DNA from: Sipunculus nudus
Taxonomy: Eukaryota; Annelida; Sipuncula; Golfingiida; Sipunculidae
Direction: 5' to 3'
Assembly: GCA_026874595.1 (NCBI GenBank)
Contig: CM049318.1
Coordinates: forward strand, 33,317,956 to 33,381,955
Length of the DNA: 64,000 nucleotides
Shown: positions 37,301-44,160 of the stretch, piece by piece
How the letters are laid out: every line of letters begins with the position of its first letter
How positions within the stretch are numbered: the stretch's first letter is position 1
Made by a program: the position numbers and the translations under genes
The notes under the pieces: generated by a model
Told to the model about the DNA's origin: nothing
What the model saw: the letters and a program-made list of their open reading frames with translations, nothing else
The model's database searches: none

Positions 37301-40300
37301 TCAATAAAAAGGTTAAAAGGTTTCATTCCCTCCAAGGTCTATGGTATGCTTAACACTGGGAATGAAACAATTTGATGTGTACAGCATTTTGAGGTTTTTA
37401 TACCATATGAAGTGATTAGCTTGTATCAAGTTCAGGTTTTGAATTTTCACCTCCTGTTTTGAACTACCACTTATTTTTGACCAGTCCAAATAGCTATTGC
37501 TGACACCAGGCTGGTTTGTCTATTATCAATTAAATTAATTATGCCCTAGCTATTTGTCTCTGCTATTTAGTAATATATGAAGTAATATGTTTACATCACT
37601 CATTTGTTGCTTTACAGGGGTCAGATTAAGTTGGCTGACTTTGGGCTGGCTCGTCTTTACCAAGCGGAAGACAAGGAGAGACCTTATACCAACAAAGTGA
37701 TCACCCTGTGGTATCGACCCCCTGAGCTGTTGCTCGGGGAGGAACGATATGGCCCAGCTGTGGATGTGTGGAGTTGTGGGTACGTACTTGCCAGCCAGAT
37801 AGCACCCCTGGCAACTGCTATACTGTTAGCAGAACCTTCATATTGTTTCCATCTTATTTGCAACTGAAATCTAACTTACATCTGCCCATGAAATTGGCAG
37901 TCATTATTACCATTTAAACCTCAGTATAAATATATTTATTCTGCTCATTTACCATTATAAATAGTTTAAATAAAGAATGGAAAGAAATCAGTCAATTTTT
38001 TACAGACTATTTATTATCTTTGAAGTATTTTCATATTATATTTATAATCACTCCAAGAAGATTAACTACCTTGGAAAGACAATTATCAAATGATGATATA
38101 AGGGTATCCTATATAAAATAAAAAGTTTTGCATGTAATATCTTCATTTGCATTTTGTATGATAAGAGAACCTGCAGTGCCCCTACTCGAATCTTTCAGAG
38201 AACCGAGATCTGGCCTGGTATTAACTGTTAGAAGTTTAGTGTCAATTGATGTTGTTTGAATGTTTCAGGTGTATATTGGGTGAGCTGTTCACCAAGAAAC
38301 CAATCTTCCAAGCAAGTCAGGAAATTGCTCAACTAGAGCTGATCAGTCGTACATGTGGGACGCCATGCCCCGCTAACTGGCCAGACGTGATTCGGCTCCC
38401 ATTGTTCCACACGATTAAGCCTAAACGTCAATACAGGAGGAGACTCAGGGAGGAGTATTCCATGTAAGGGTCCTCAACATTACTGTTAACATACTAATGG
38501 CAGCATTTTTATATTGCATTGCTTTTGTTAAAGGGATTAGTGATACTTTGTTGGCCTGTGCTTTTGTATAGGTCTGTAGACTCTACTATCAGAGTGAAAT
38601 AAATACTTTTGAAGTATAAACAAAGTTAAAGTATCATAAACTGAAGTTAATTCTTGGTCAAGATATAAGTAGCATCTATACTAGCCATATTTTCATAATC
38701 ATTGATAAGTGTTTGTCAAAACCACATTGTTATTGAAATGGAACTCGGATATAAATTCATTGCCTACTTTCAAGTTTGTCAACCCTGGACACTCCTTAGT
38801 GGCCTGTTAATCCCTGATGTAGATTATAAGATAATACAAGGATTCAGATAAGCTTCAGGGCCAAATGTGACCATTACCCTTTGATATTATATGACCAATA
38901 AACTTGTTTCACATGGTAATTTATATTTAAGCCACTGCAATTTGTTAAAAGATTAAATCAACTTGAAAGCTGTGTAAATTTATCATATTTATTATTGTTC
39001 ACATTGTTTTAGGCTTCTATTATTAGAGTTATGTATTTTCTCCATTCAGTGTGTTTGTGTGTGTAACATTATTGCATAAATTGTTTAAATATTCATATTT
39101 TGCAGGTTACCCAAACCTGCTCTGGACCTAATGGACACAATGCTGGAATTGGATCCAGCTAAAAGGTGCACAGCACAACAGGCACTAGACTCTGATTGGC
39201 TTGCACAAGTGGATCCAACTAAAATCCCACCTCCAAAGTAAGTGAATAATCCGAGTCAGTGCCTAGTCCTTTCACTACACTTTGGCCTTTTGAAATCAGT
39301 TCGGCAAAGTTAAAACAAAAGGCCTCACTCACACCTCCTGGGGGGTCTTCCGGAGCCAACCTAAAACACGGAATTGAACTGAACAGTGAATATGCTTAGT
39401 CAAGTATTTACTTTATAAACTGTTTAAAGCAAATTGTTTCAACGGCTATGACTATATTGTGTGCCACTTTAAATATTAAATTTGAAGCTATTTAACATAA
39501 TTAAGTAGTCTTGATACTTAGGCTGCCGTAATTGTTCTTGTTTTCTAGGTGTATACAGTTGGTGCAGTATATTCATTGAATCAGATAATACTGGAGTGCT
39601 TCATTCTTTATATATATATTACTAAAACACATGGCTCACTATGCTGTTTGTAATTAAAGAACTTTATTCAAAATAGCATTTCTTGGATGACCCAGCTTTG
39701 GTCTGGGTATATATGTGCATATGGATAATCTTGGGGCCCAGGTGTGAAATCTCATATTTTTCTGAGGCAGAATATAAAAGTGAGATTTTTTTGCAGCTTT
39801 CCACGAGACCAAGACTGCCATGAACTGTGGAGTAAAAAGAGAAAGAGGAGTTTAAGAGAGGCAATGAAGCAGGACCAAGAACAGGCCCACAGGCATTCAT
39901 CGCAAGGGCCAGGAACACAGCCAAAATCACATGATCACCACCAACGCAGACTATCTGCTCAGGCTAAACCTGTTGAAAAACAGGAGGCAGGTCAAGGTCA
40001 TATCAGCAAGGGTCAAGGTCATGAAGGTCAGCCATCTAAGAGTGCTGGTCTGAGCAGGAGTGTTTCAACTGTAGGTTTGTTAGGTGTGTCACAAGAACAG
40101 CATATTCCAGGTTTAGAGTTAAGTGCACAGCATAGTGGTCATGCAACACCTGAAAAACCATTCACAAGTCAGCCAAAAAAGAAACCTGAACACAAAGCTG
40201 AAAAGAGTAGCGAGGATGCCCCAGATTCTGGGTCGGCTGGTATACAAAAGCAGTTAGAATCCCTGGCCCACCTGCTGATACAAAATAAAAAGTTGACTCT

Positions 40301-41156
40301 AGCAGAACTTGCAGCTGAGCTGCATGTGCCGATGGATTCGTCAACTTTAGGACTGTTACAGGAACTGTATGAAAAGCTCCAGCCTGCAGCCAAGCAGCTG
40401 CACTCATCCTCACAGCCGTTAAGCAGGCCAGGTGAAGCACATGCTGCGGCATCTCATGACTTCCATGGCGGAAGGTACGCCAGGCAGCATGAAGACAAGA
40501 ATTTCCCAGGATCATCTTACAGTGGCCGACCAGGTTACAGGGAGGAGGGAGAGTCTGATAGCCAAGATTCATCTCATCCTGGATCCAACGCAGGAGTTAA
40601 AGCTGCGCTGACACAGCTGCTTGTGCAGAAAGGTGTGAAAGTGACTGGAGGTAGCACCATGGTACGAGAGTCCACGATTAGCAGCCGCCCTGAAACGACA
40701 ACGGTGCCACCAGAGACTGCTGGTTATAATAGAAAACAGGAAGCATCCTTCAGCAATTCAGGGCCATCAACCAACAAAGGGCAGGGCGACCATGCGCGTC
40801 GCCAGAGTACTTATTCGCAACAAACCACTTTTAGCTCAGCTATGTCCATATCTGAGGAATCAAACAGTTCTCAGACTGACAGACAAATAGGTACTGCACC
40901 AGGCGGAGAGACCATGTCAGTCAGAGCCAAAGTGCAGCATTATTTTGATACATACAGTAATGAGCCCGAGGCCACAGCCACCCCACCCATGGGCGGGGAA
41001 AGTGGTACATTTGGTGGGCAGGGAGGTTACAATGATCCCAAAGTCAAAAGTATTCTGAAAAAGAGTAAGCATGGTGGGGGATACAACAGTGGGCCAGGTG
41101 GTAATGTAGGCGGTTCAGGTGGTTATGGTGGTTATACCGGTCAGGGTAACTGGTGA
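10382..41156 (+). CDS. CDK12: CDK12/CDK13 orthologue (cyclin K-dependent CTD kinase), 10 coding exons
   Basis: Joined CDS is 4098 nt, 1365 residues plus stop; every junction is GT-AG and keeps frame. In the family, CDK12/13 binds cyclin K in the nucleus, phosphorylates the RNA polymerase II C-terminal domain (Ser2) and sustains elongation, long-gene and DNA-repair gene expression and co-transcriptional splicing. Seen in order: N-terminal [15 protein letters not shown]-rich domain (about 200-300), RDLPMPP linker (about 520), kinase domain (about 607-910) with GEGTYG 614-619, Lys636, PITAVRE 648-654, HRD 737-739, DFG 757-759, T-loop Thr774, DCHELW 919-924 extension, Leu-rich helices 1062-1108 and Gly-rich C-end. 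All catalytic residues are present. Length is close to human CDK12/13 (about 1500) and fly Cdk12. Eight of nine introns are phase 2; intron 5 is phase 1. A pre-duplication single orthologue is inferred for an invertebrate, so CDK12 versus CDK13 cannot be decided here. Confidence 0.97.
11146..13254 (+). other. CDK12: CDK12 intron 1, proximal part
   Basis: Mostly unique-looking sequence. The portion about 12000-12880 is GC-richer than its surroundings and contains two TTTGCAT octamer-like motifs (about 12007 and 12060) plus GATTGGCTGAG (an inverted CCAAT box) near 12433, so it may hold an intronic regulatory element. No exon is seen. The end is a TTAA-AGGGCACTATTCACC terminus at 13251, like those of the TTAA MITEs. 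Confidence 0.35.
13272..13361. repeat. (AT)n microsatellite inside an inverted repeat
   Basis: CCAGGTATGTT (13272-13282) and its exact inverse AACATACCTGG (13351-13361) flank an AT dinucleotide run of about 20 units. The arrangement can extrude as a hairpin or cruciform. Confidence 0.85.
13362..14835 (+). repeat. AGGTCA-type dispersed repeat units, split by a nested element
   Basis: Diverged copies of a unit reading CATCCCAGACCTTC..CTTGCACATATAGCTCACC..CTATTGATTTT..GGTCAAGGTCACAGG. They occur at 13380-13672 and resume at 14714. The same units recur at 21280-21670, 24617-25500 and 29798-30425. The interruption at 13673-14713 is a separate insertion. Confidence 0.7.
13673..14713. mobile_element. 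Nested DNA transposon remnant, 1041 bp, ATTTT duplication
   Basis: The host repeat normally reads GATGCATTTTAAGCCAAAC. Here it is split as GCATTTT|CAGGGC..GCCCTG|ATTTTAAGCC, so ATTTT (13668-13672, 14714-14718) is duplicated. Termini CAGGGC/GCCCTG are inverted; the right end is itself a 14-bp palindrome CAGGGCTAGCCCTG (14700-14713). CAGGG ends with a 5-bp duplication would fit the hAT5 group; this is inference. The subterminal TTAGCCA and TTGGCGAAT motifs repeat at both ends. Non-coding. Confidence 0.7.
14836..18100 (+). other. CDK12: CDK12 intron 1, middle part with diverged repeat fragments
   Basis: No exon is seen. 16450-16610 and about 17160-17700 resemble old family-A tandem units (TACACAAGACTGG..GTGCCACCTAC..GCATGTCCATACATG). 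A possible TTAA-AGGGACAAATT terminus is at about 15342. The remainder shows nothing recognisable. Confidence 0.35.
18100..20900 (-). pseudogene. Decayed non-LTR retrotransposon (LINE) reverse transcriptase
   Basis: Read on the minus strand across frames, motif order follows a CR1/Jockey-like LINE. Around 19401-19439 [13 protein letters not shown] matches LDFAKAFDKV (RT block A). At about 19330-19385 [14 protein letters not shown] is followed by [12 protein letters not shown]. At 19234-19251 GVPQSS matches GVPQGS (block B). At 19134-19157 FVHATKVA matches FADDTKVA (block C). Then [17 protein letters not shown], and at 18622-18676 [14 protein letters not shown], like the LYSLERRRERY motif after the [10 protein letters not shown]-type C-end near 18360. 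The catalytic aspartates of blocks A and C are lost and stops and frameshifts are many, so it is dead. The 5' part (endonuclease) beyond about 20230 is only guessed; ends are approximate. Confidence 0.75.
21280..21670 (+). repeat. AGGTCA-type dispersed repeat units
   Basis: Three diverged units with the CTTTCATCTTTCATATATAGCTTACC and CCCTATCGATAGTGAGGTCA type of sequence, as at 24617-25500. Degenerate AGGTCA motifs only (GGTCACTGGGTCAAGGTC). Confidence 0.65.
21671..24430 (+). repeat. Long dispersed repeat, paralogous to intron 5 repeat, split by solo LTR
   Basis: 22040-22167 plus 22976-23960 align by eye with about 33880-34700 (TATTTCACAGAAAT..TTCAAATGG..ATCTCAGAAA..AAATGTTGGTCA..ACCTGCATC). 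24060-24420 aligns with about 35290-35640 (ATTTATAGCTTTGGCAGACTGCC, CAGTGCAGTAGCT, GGCAACTGCCTT). The repeat also carries a GTGGCGCCACC motif at 23220-23230, linking it to the Helitron-like families. Non-coding. Confidence 0.7.
22168..22975 (+). mobile_element. Solo LTR of an LTR retrotransposon, 808 bp
   Basis: Begins TGTTACAG and ends CCGTAACA, so TG..CA ends lie in a 6-bp inverted repeat. It is flanked by ATAC on both sides (22164-22167, 22976-22979). The paralogous repeat at about 34030 reads straight through this site (GCATATTAAAATTTAAATCTCAG) and serves as the empty allele. Inside are a TATAAATA box (22415-22422) and an AATAAA signal (22817-22822), plus a 16-bp GC palindrome GCCGGGCCGGCCCGGC (22264-22279). 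No primer-binding site or internal domain follows, so it is a recombined solo LTR. Strand is taken from TATA and poly(A) order. Probably Ty3/gypsy-like by the 4-bp duplication; not certain. Confidence 0.75.
24617..25500 (+). repeat. AGGTCA-rich tandem array in intron 1
   Basis: About five or six units of roughly 150 bp, each with TTTCATCCCAAACCTT, CTTTCACATATAGCTCACC, CAACAGGGGAAGAA and an AGGTCA cluster. In the unit at 24728-24754 four perfect AGGTCA hexamers occur in a row with spacings of 2, 1 and 0 bases; 24873-24899 has the same with the last hexamer GGGTCA. Further clusters are at 25016-25028 and 25153-25171. Non-coding. Confidence 0.8.
25501..26880 (+). other. CDK12: CDK12 intron 1, no feature recognised
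   Basis: AT-rich. 26100-26190 and 26220-26320 are weakly similar to one another (TCTCTTATTGGAGGA..TGTCAGACTTGTCAGAAATCC versus TGATTTCACACCTGTCAGAAGTCC), perhaps an old duplication. A GAAGAAGAAGAA run is at about 26620. No exon is seen. Confidence 0.35.
26880..27335 (+). repeat. Dispersed repeat copy, paralogous to 35690-36062
   Basis: Shares CTCTGATAGCTTCRTTGTATACAAGAC.., CATGCCA..ATTTCAG.AGTG, ATACATGAAAAGTAAT and the 3' end CACAGGTTC.CATTAGGCCTGTA with the intron 5 copy. Direct orientation. Both copies end in the same GGCCTGTA.GCCTTGTT, which probably marks the repeat's 3' end. Confidence 0.7.
27508..28251 (+). CDS. CDK12: CDK12 coding exon 2: RS domain and Pro-rich linker
   Basis: Acceptor TTTTTTTCTTTCAG|GTCC, donor ATACAG|GTAAGC; 744 nt, phase 2 at both ends, covering codons 255-503. 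It begins with dense RS/SR dipeptides ([13 protein letters not shown]), continues with [19 protein letters not shown], equivalent to the SLGAELSRKKKER block of human CDK12, then acidic/basic linker and proline-rich stretches ([25 protein letters not shown]) typical of the segment before the kinase. The open frame extends upstream of 27508 into the intron, but that part is not exon because the acceptor is strong and it matches exon 1 phase. Confidence 0.96.
28391..28691 (-). mobile_element. tRNA-derived SINE, minus orientation
   Basis: On the minus strand it starts GGTAGGTACATAGCCTAGTGG with an A-box-like TAGCCTAGTGGTTAAGG and a B-box-like GTTCAAACCC, then a non-tRNA body with CAGGTTATGACTTCTGGATT and ATTCAATAGACAGTGCCA, ending in poly(A) (a T run at about 28391-28405 on +). 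The same family is at 46768-47048. Target duplications are not clean here. It lies in CDK12 intron 2, antisense to the gene. Confidence 0.85.
28797..29797 (+). mobile_element. Helitron-like element, family B, with duplicated 5' terminus
   Basis: Two copies of the family-B 5' end, TATCCCAGGACAAAGTCGGG (28800) and TATCCCCAGACAAAGTCGGG (29205), each able to fold on its GGGGATA partner. Each is followed by TGGTCCCGCCGCCG, the TTACCAAACTTGGTATATG stretch, and AGGTCATGACCT (28962-28973, 29364-29375). A GGTGGCGCCACC palindrome is at 29524-29535. About 400 bp separate the two starts. I find no family 3' end (CTGGGGATA..CTAG); it runs into AGGTCA-type units. Non-coding, in CDK12 intron 2. Confidence 0.65.
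29798..30425 (+). repeat. AGGTCA-rich tandem array in intron 2
   Basis: Four units of about 150 bp related to those at 24617-25500. Perfect AGGTCA-A-AGGTCA-AGGTCA lies at 29858-29876; a related cluster is at 30140-30158 and degenerate ones near 29995 and 30281. The units alternate the TTCATCCCAGGTCTTCCATC and AATTAGTTCTTGGATGATAA halves. Confidence 0.8.
30426..31169 (+). other. CDK12: CDK12 intron 2, distal part
   Basis: Begins with an inverted repeat AAAGCCCAC (about 30435) / GTGGGCTTT (about 30512). Otherwise unremarkable AT-rich sequence ending at the exon 3 acceptor. A long open frame at 30574-30840 has no family resemblance or splice support. Confidence 0.35.
31170..31343 (+). CDS. CDK12: CDK12 coding exon 3: pre-kinase linker
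   Basis: Acceptor TATTTACAG|TGAG, donor GACAG|GTATGG; 174 nt, phase 2 on both sides (codons 503-561). Contains [18 protein letters not shown], matching the LLTDLPLPPELPG motif that precedes the kinase domain in vertebrate CDK12/13, followed by an acidic Asp/Met stretch and Ser/Thr-Pro sites. It has no long open frame of its own and was found by matching phase and the family motif. Confidence 0.93.
31344..33139 (+). other. CDK12: CDK12 introns 3 and 4
   Basis: Intron 3 (31344-32108) and intron 4 (32175-33139) flank the 66-nt exon 4. Both are AT-rich and free of recognisable repeats, unlike introns 1, 2 and 5. Confidence 0.5.
32109..32174 (+). CDS. CDK12: CDK12 coding exon 4: 66-nt microexon-like linker
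   Basis: Acceptor TTTTGTTAACAG|AGCC and donor GGAG|GTAAGA bound 66 nt (22 codons, phase 2 at both ends). The peptide is almost wholly Lys/Glu/Pro/Ala ([20 protein letters not shown]), a flexible charged linker like the KKRPK stretch before the human kinase. Because it is symmetric, skipping it would keep frame, so it could be a cassette exon. Confidence 0.85.
33140..33450 (+). CDS. CDK12: CDK12 coding exon 5: kinase N-lobe
   Basis: Acceptor GTGATTTTCAG|CCGA; donor GATAAAG|GTAAGT; 311 nt, entering in phase 2 and leaving in phase 1. Encodes residues 583-687: [10 protein letters not shown] lead-in, Gly-rich loop [29 protein letters not shown] with ATP-binding Lys636, PITAVRE helix with Glu654 and [16 protein letters not shown]. 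Near-identical to the vertebrate CDK12/13 N-lobe, including the KKDKG stretch unique to this subfamily. Confidence 0.98.
33505..36062 (+). repeat. Composite dispersed repeat filling CDK12 intron 5
   Basis: The 5' edge carries a hairpin CTCCGCCAAAGGAG (33505-33518). Three 14-bp tandem copies of GTCGTGCGTCGTCT are at 33679-33720. From 33880 the sequence parallels intron 1 (21.9-24.4 kb), with GGTGGCGCCACC at 34128-34139, and from 35690 it parallels 26880-27335. A local tandem of GGTCAAGAGTTCACTCAGT occurs three or four times at about 35230-35460. Non-coding; the start may belong to a separate family. Confidence 0.65.
36519..36738. repeat. 20-bp minisatellite before exon 6
   Basis: About eleven tandem copies of TAGACACAAGTGGAGACCTG with point changes. 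It ends about 60 nt before the exon 6 acceptor at 36799. The minus strand has no stop in any of the three frames across the array, which creates three overlapping spurious open frames with Val/Ser/Thr/Cys/Leu-rich repeats. Confidence 0.93.
36800..36989 (+). CDS. CDK12: CDK12 coding exon 6: hinge and catalytic loop
   Basis: Acceptor TTGTTTGACAG|GAGC; donor AATAACAG|GTAAGG; 190 nt, phase 1 in, phase 2 out, residues 687-750. Reads [21 protein letters not shown] then the C-lobe helix and [17 protein letters not shown]: hinge FEYMDHDL and catalytic Asp739 with Lys741 and Asn744. Matches vertebrate CDK12/13 nearly residue for residue. A 20-bp minisatellite lies 60 nt before its acceptor. Confidence 0.98.
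37618..37779 (+). CDS. CDK12: CDK12 coding exon 7: DFG, T-loop and P+1 loop
   Basis: Acceptor TTGCTTTACAG|GGGT; donor TTGTGG|GTACGT; 162 nt, phase 2 at both ends, residues 750-804. Contains [11 protein letters not shown] (Mg-binding Asp757), the activation loop [17 protein letters not shown] with Thr774 equivalent to the T-loop Thr phosphorylated in human CDK12, and DVWSCG of the C-lobe. The cognate cyclin in this family is cyclin K. Confidence 0.98.
38269..38463 (+). CDS. CDK12: CDK12 coding exon 8: kinase C-lobe
   Basis: Acceptor AATGTTTCAG|GTGT; donor TCCAT|GTAAGG; 195 nt, phase 2 at both ends, residues 804-869. Reads [36 protein letters not shown] and [15 protein letters not shown], the C-lobe segment of CDK12/13 with the characteristic QYRRRLREE basic stretch. 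Confidence 0.97.
39106..39237 (+). CDS. CDK12: CDK12 coding exon 9: end of kinase domain
   Basis: Acceptor TCATATTTTGCAG|GTTAC; donor CCTCCAAA|GTAAGT; 132 nt, phase 2 at both ends, residues 869-913. Encodes [20 protein letters not shown], the LDPSKR motif at the end of the C-lobe, then the short PPPK lead into the C-terminal extension helix. Confidence 0.96.
39797..41156 (+). CDS. CDK12: CDK12 coding exon 10: C-terminal extension and tail
   Basis: Acceptor TTTTTTTGCAG|CTTT; ends with TGA at 41154-41156; 453 codons with stop, residues 913-1365. Starts with [17 protein letters not shown], the kinase extension in which the DCHEL motif contacts ATP; Cys920 matches the human CDK12 cysteine (C1039) targeted by covalent inhibitors. 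Then comes a Gln/His/Ser-rich linker, a Leu-rich helical block at about 1062-1108 ([20 protein letters not shown]) matching human LLNLLQSQTDLSIPQMAQLL, a second [11 protein letters not shown] helix like human AALLQLLSQ, and a Gly/Tyr-rich end. Frame extends 5' of 39797 into the intron, but this is not exonic. Confidence 0.97.
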
Positions 41157-44100
41157 AATCTTGCAAGATTTCACTTAGATTCAGCATGGTTGAAACTGTA
41201 AGTGTATTATGGGTGTATTAAAGGGACTCTGTATGTATTAAAGTGTAAGATTTTCATTAGCCAAGCATCATTGTAAAAGCTTACAACTGCTACATCTGAA
41301 ATCTCTGAGAGATTTTGTCAGATATCTTGGGAAACTTGCCTACCTTGCTGTGTTTTCAGGATCTCTAGAGTGTATTACATCATAGACTATATAGTATAAC
41401 AAATCTTTACATGGACCATAGTGAATATCCTAAGTTTTAGTCAATTACCCATGTGAGAAGAATCACATTTTGTGACTAAACTTGTTGGGGTCCAAGTAAC
41501 CCCAGTGGTATTCAGTCAGCCTTGTTTGTATGAAATAGTTAAATGTTTAACATATGTGAACAGTCTATTTAGTAGGTATGCTGTTTTGTTGTAGAATTTA
41601 TTCAGAGTTTAATTTTTGTTTGTATTCATACATGTGAAATGCGGAATACATTGTAGACACTGATTTTGAATAAGGTTTTTGGGGTACAAGTGCTCATACA
41701 GGATTCATCTTAACACATACTCCAGGTACTCATGATGGCTTCTTGTATTTAAGGTTTTTACATTCACATTAATCACAGAATGAGGGAAAAATAATTACAC
41801 AGGTGAAAAGCACATGTGAACTAGCATATATGACTTTCAGTTCCTGAGCACATGCCATCACCAAGGCAAAACATTTATACTGGCTCAGCCTGTTTCTACT
41901 AGCAAACCATTCAAACTGACAACATTATAGGCAGTTTAATTTGTGATGGAGTGCAAATGGGTAAAAGGAGCCGGGGTAGCTCATTTGCACGACACATTTT
42001 AAGCTGGAATTCCTGCATCGCACACTGTTAACAACAAAGTTATGCCATCATTAAAGTAATAACTTTCTGGTAAGTGGTCAGCTCTTTGATCTAAGTCGCA
42101 TTGGTGTTCTTATAAATAAGAATGTAACCACATCATGTATCTGCTGTTTTTAATAGCCTACCTTTATCCTAGAGGTGACACTGCTTGATACTTGAATATT
42201 TTCAGACTTCATTTTGTACATTGAATGTAAATATATAGAGCTTGCCTTTAATTTTATTCAAAAGGTGACAAATGATTTTAGTTTTTTTTTCATGGACTCT
42301 TTCTTCAGATCAGTTAATAATCCAACCAGGAATGTGCTGGTCATCAGTGTTTGGAAAGTACCTCTACTGACAGTCTTCACACTCCTGTGATCAAATTTTC
42401 ACTTGTGTCAGTTTTGTTTCTGTAGTAATAATACAGAATAAGCAAACTGAATTTGAAACTAATTATAAAAAAAAAATGCTCAACATTTTAACTTTGTGCT
42501 ATTTTCAAAATTTAAGATTAATATCACTATTGCTTTTTGGAAATATCTCTGTGAATGTTTATGCATAACCATGTCTGACATTGAGATATTAATCATAGTT
42601 TATTTAGTGTATGTATTTAGAATAGAGTATTTATACAGACCATTATGATGAATTGCAAACAGGGCCATAAAAAAAATTAAAAGGAGCCAGGCTGGTAAGT
42701 TATAGGGCTATGACTCCCTTTGGGGGTTGGAGACACTTCAGTTGGCACTGCTTCACCAGGAAAAAGGGACATTTTGCATGTTGACACTATTCTGGCTATT
42801 GTTGTACATCATAGTTATATATAAGTTATAGCAATCTAGTAGGTTTAGATGTAGACTCGTACAACTATTGCTAGATTGAGATGCACATTGCTGTGTAAAA
42901 CTGGATAAATCTGTATTGCTTTTATAATTAGTCAAGCCACTTCTTTAGAAATATTTTTCAAGAAATTGGTTTTTGTTTTAACTGAAAGGCTCATTGGTAG
43001 CATATTTCTATTCATGAGTAATGTATACCATTATATTGGAAGATGTCCATATGTGTAAGATTGCCGTAAAACGCTGCATCAGGCGCTAATATATCAGTGT
43101 TTGTACAGGATTGTACAGGTTTGTCTTTGATAAGGTGTATCAGAATATGTTTGATGTTCTTGTACATGCTTGTGAAGGAAATTGTGAGTTTTGGAATACA
43201 CATTGTGCATTTGCAAAATGCTTCTTACAAAAATTAACTCGTCCTCATGAAATTGAAACTTATATGTGTACATTATGTCCAGACATAAATGCAAGTCAGT
43301 ATGTACCAGAGTCAAGCTTGTATATAGGTCCACTGTGAATGTTTATGCTTGGTATAATATCTGATAATGGAAAATATCTGATAATATAGCAGTATTAGAT
43401 GACACTGTAACTGAAGAAATATGGATTTTGCTGAAGGTGACAAAGGCTGGTGAATTTGATTTTAATCATGTGGAGGTATGTGGGCAGTGATCTCCCTGGC
43501 TGATTTTCACTGTTGTGAACTTTAAGCTGGTTAAAGTTCTTCCTGTTCGGGTGTGCAGCCAATTTATATGGTGCCGTTTTATGTACCAAATCAACTGTTG
43601 CAGTATTTTAGGCTCCAGTAATTGTGTAATAACTACAGTTTGACAGTGGAAAGTTGAGGTAAACTTAATGGTTTCTTCACAGATAGTTTGATAACATTGT
43701 GTTTTTCTCAGTCTTTAAATCATACCAGCATCTCACTTCTTCTCATTTCTAATCTTTATTCAATTAGGGCTTCTGAATCTTCTAATAAGTCATTGTTGCT
43801 ATCCTCTTGTCACTGAAGGCAGAATGTGATTTCCAACTGAAATACATGATGTTGGGTAATCAACCAAAAATTTGCTCATTATCAACAACTGAAATATCTG
43901 AATATGATAACCTTGTCCATGTAGGTAATAGATTTTGTTCTAGCCCTTTGCTGGAATTCCAATCTCTCTCTTCAACAAAAAAAGTGATAAAAAGTGATGA
44001 TTCAGATCATGGATTTCCCTGAAATTATGCATATATAGCAATACTTTAAATATCTTCAAGCAATTACTTCCAGACAAATAAGTATTTTAACAAAACTTGA

Positions 44101-44160
44101 GCTTATATCCCTTAATGACCAAATGTTCTCAGGCATGTTGAAATAAAAACTTGGCCATTA
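41157..44160 (+). other. CDK12: Probable CDK12 3' UTR (end uncertain)
   Basis: No gene is seen. ATTAAA variants at 41217-41222 and 41237-41242 lie just after the stop and could give a very short UTR. The first canonical AATAAA I find downstream on this strand is at 44142-44147, which would give a 3-kb UTR. The sequence is AT-rich without obvious interspersed repeats, which fits a long UTR, but this is inference; RNA-seq would decide. Confidence 0.35.

Larger units (their letters stand above)
36990..39796 (+). other. CDK12: CDK12 introns 6 to 9
   Basis: Short introns 36990-37617, 37780-38268, 38464-39105 and 39238-39796, all GT-AG. No recognised repeats or RNA genes are seen in them. Confidence 0.5.

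Noticed and set aside
39744-39796. ATG at 39744 opening the last exon frame
   Set aside because: Sequence before 39797 is intron with a TTTTTTTGCAG acceptor; the DCHELW region must join to the kinase end.
40162-40572. 136-codon minus-strand open frame
   Set aside because: Antisense shadow of CDK12 coding exon 10.
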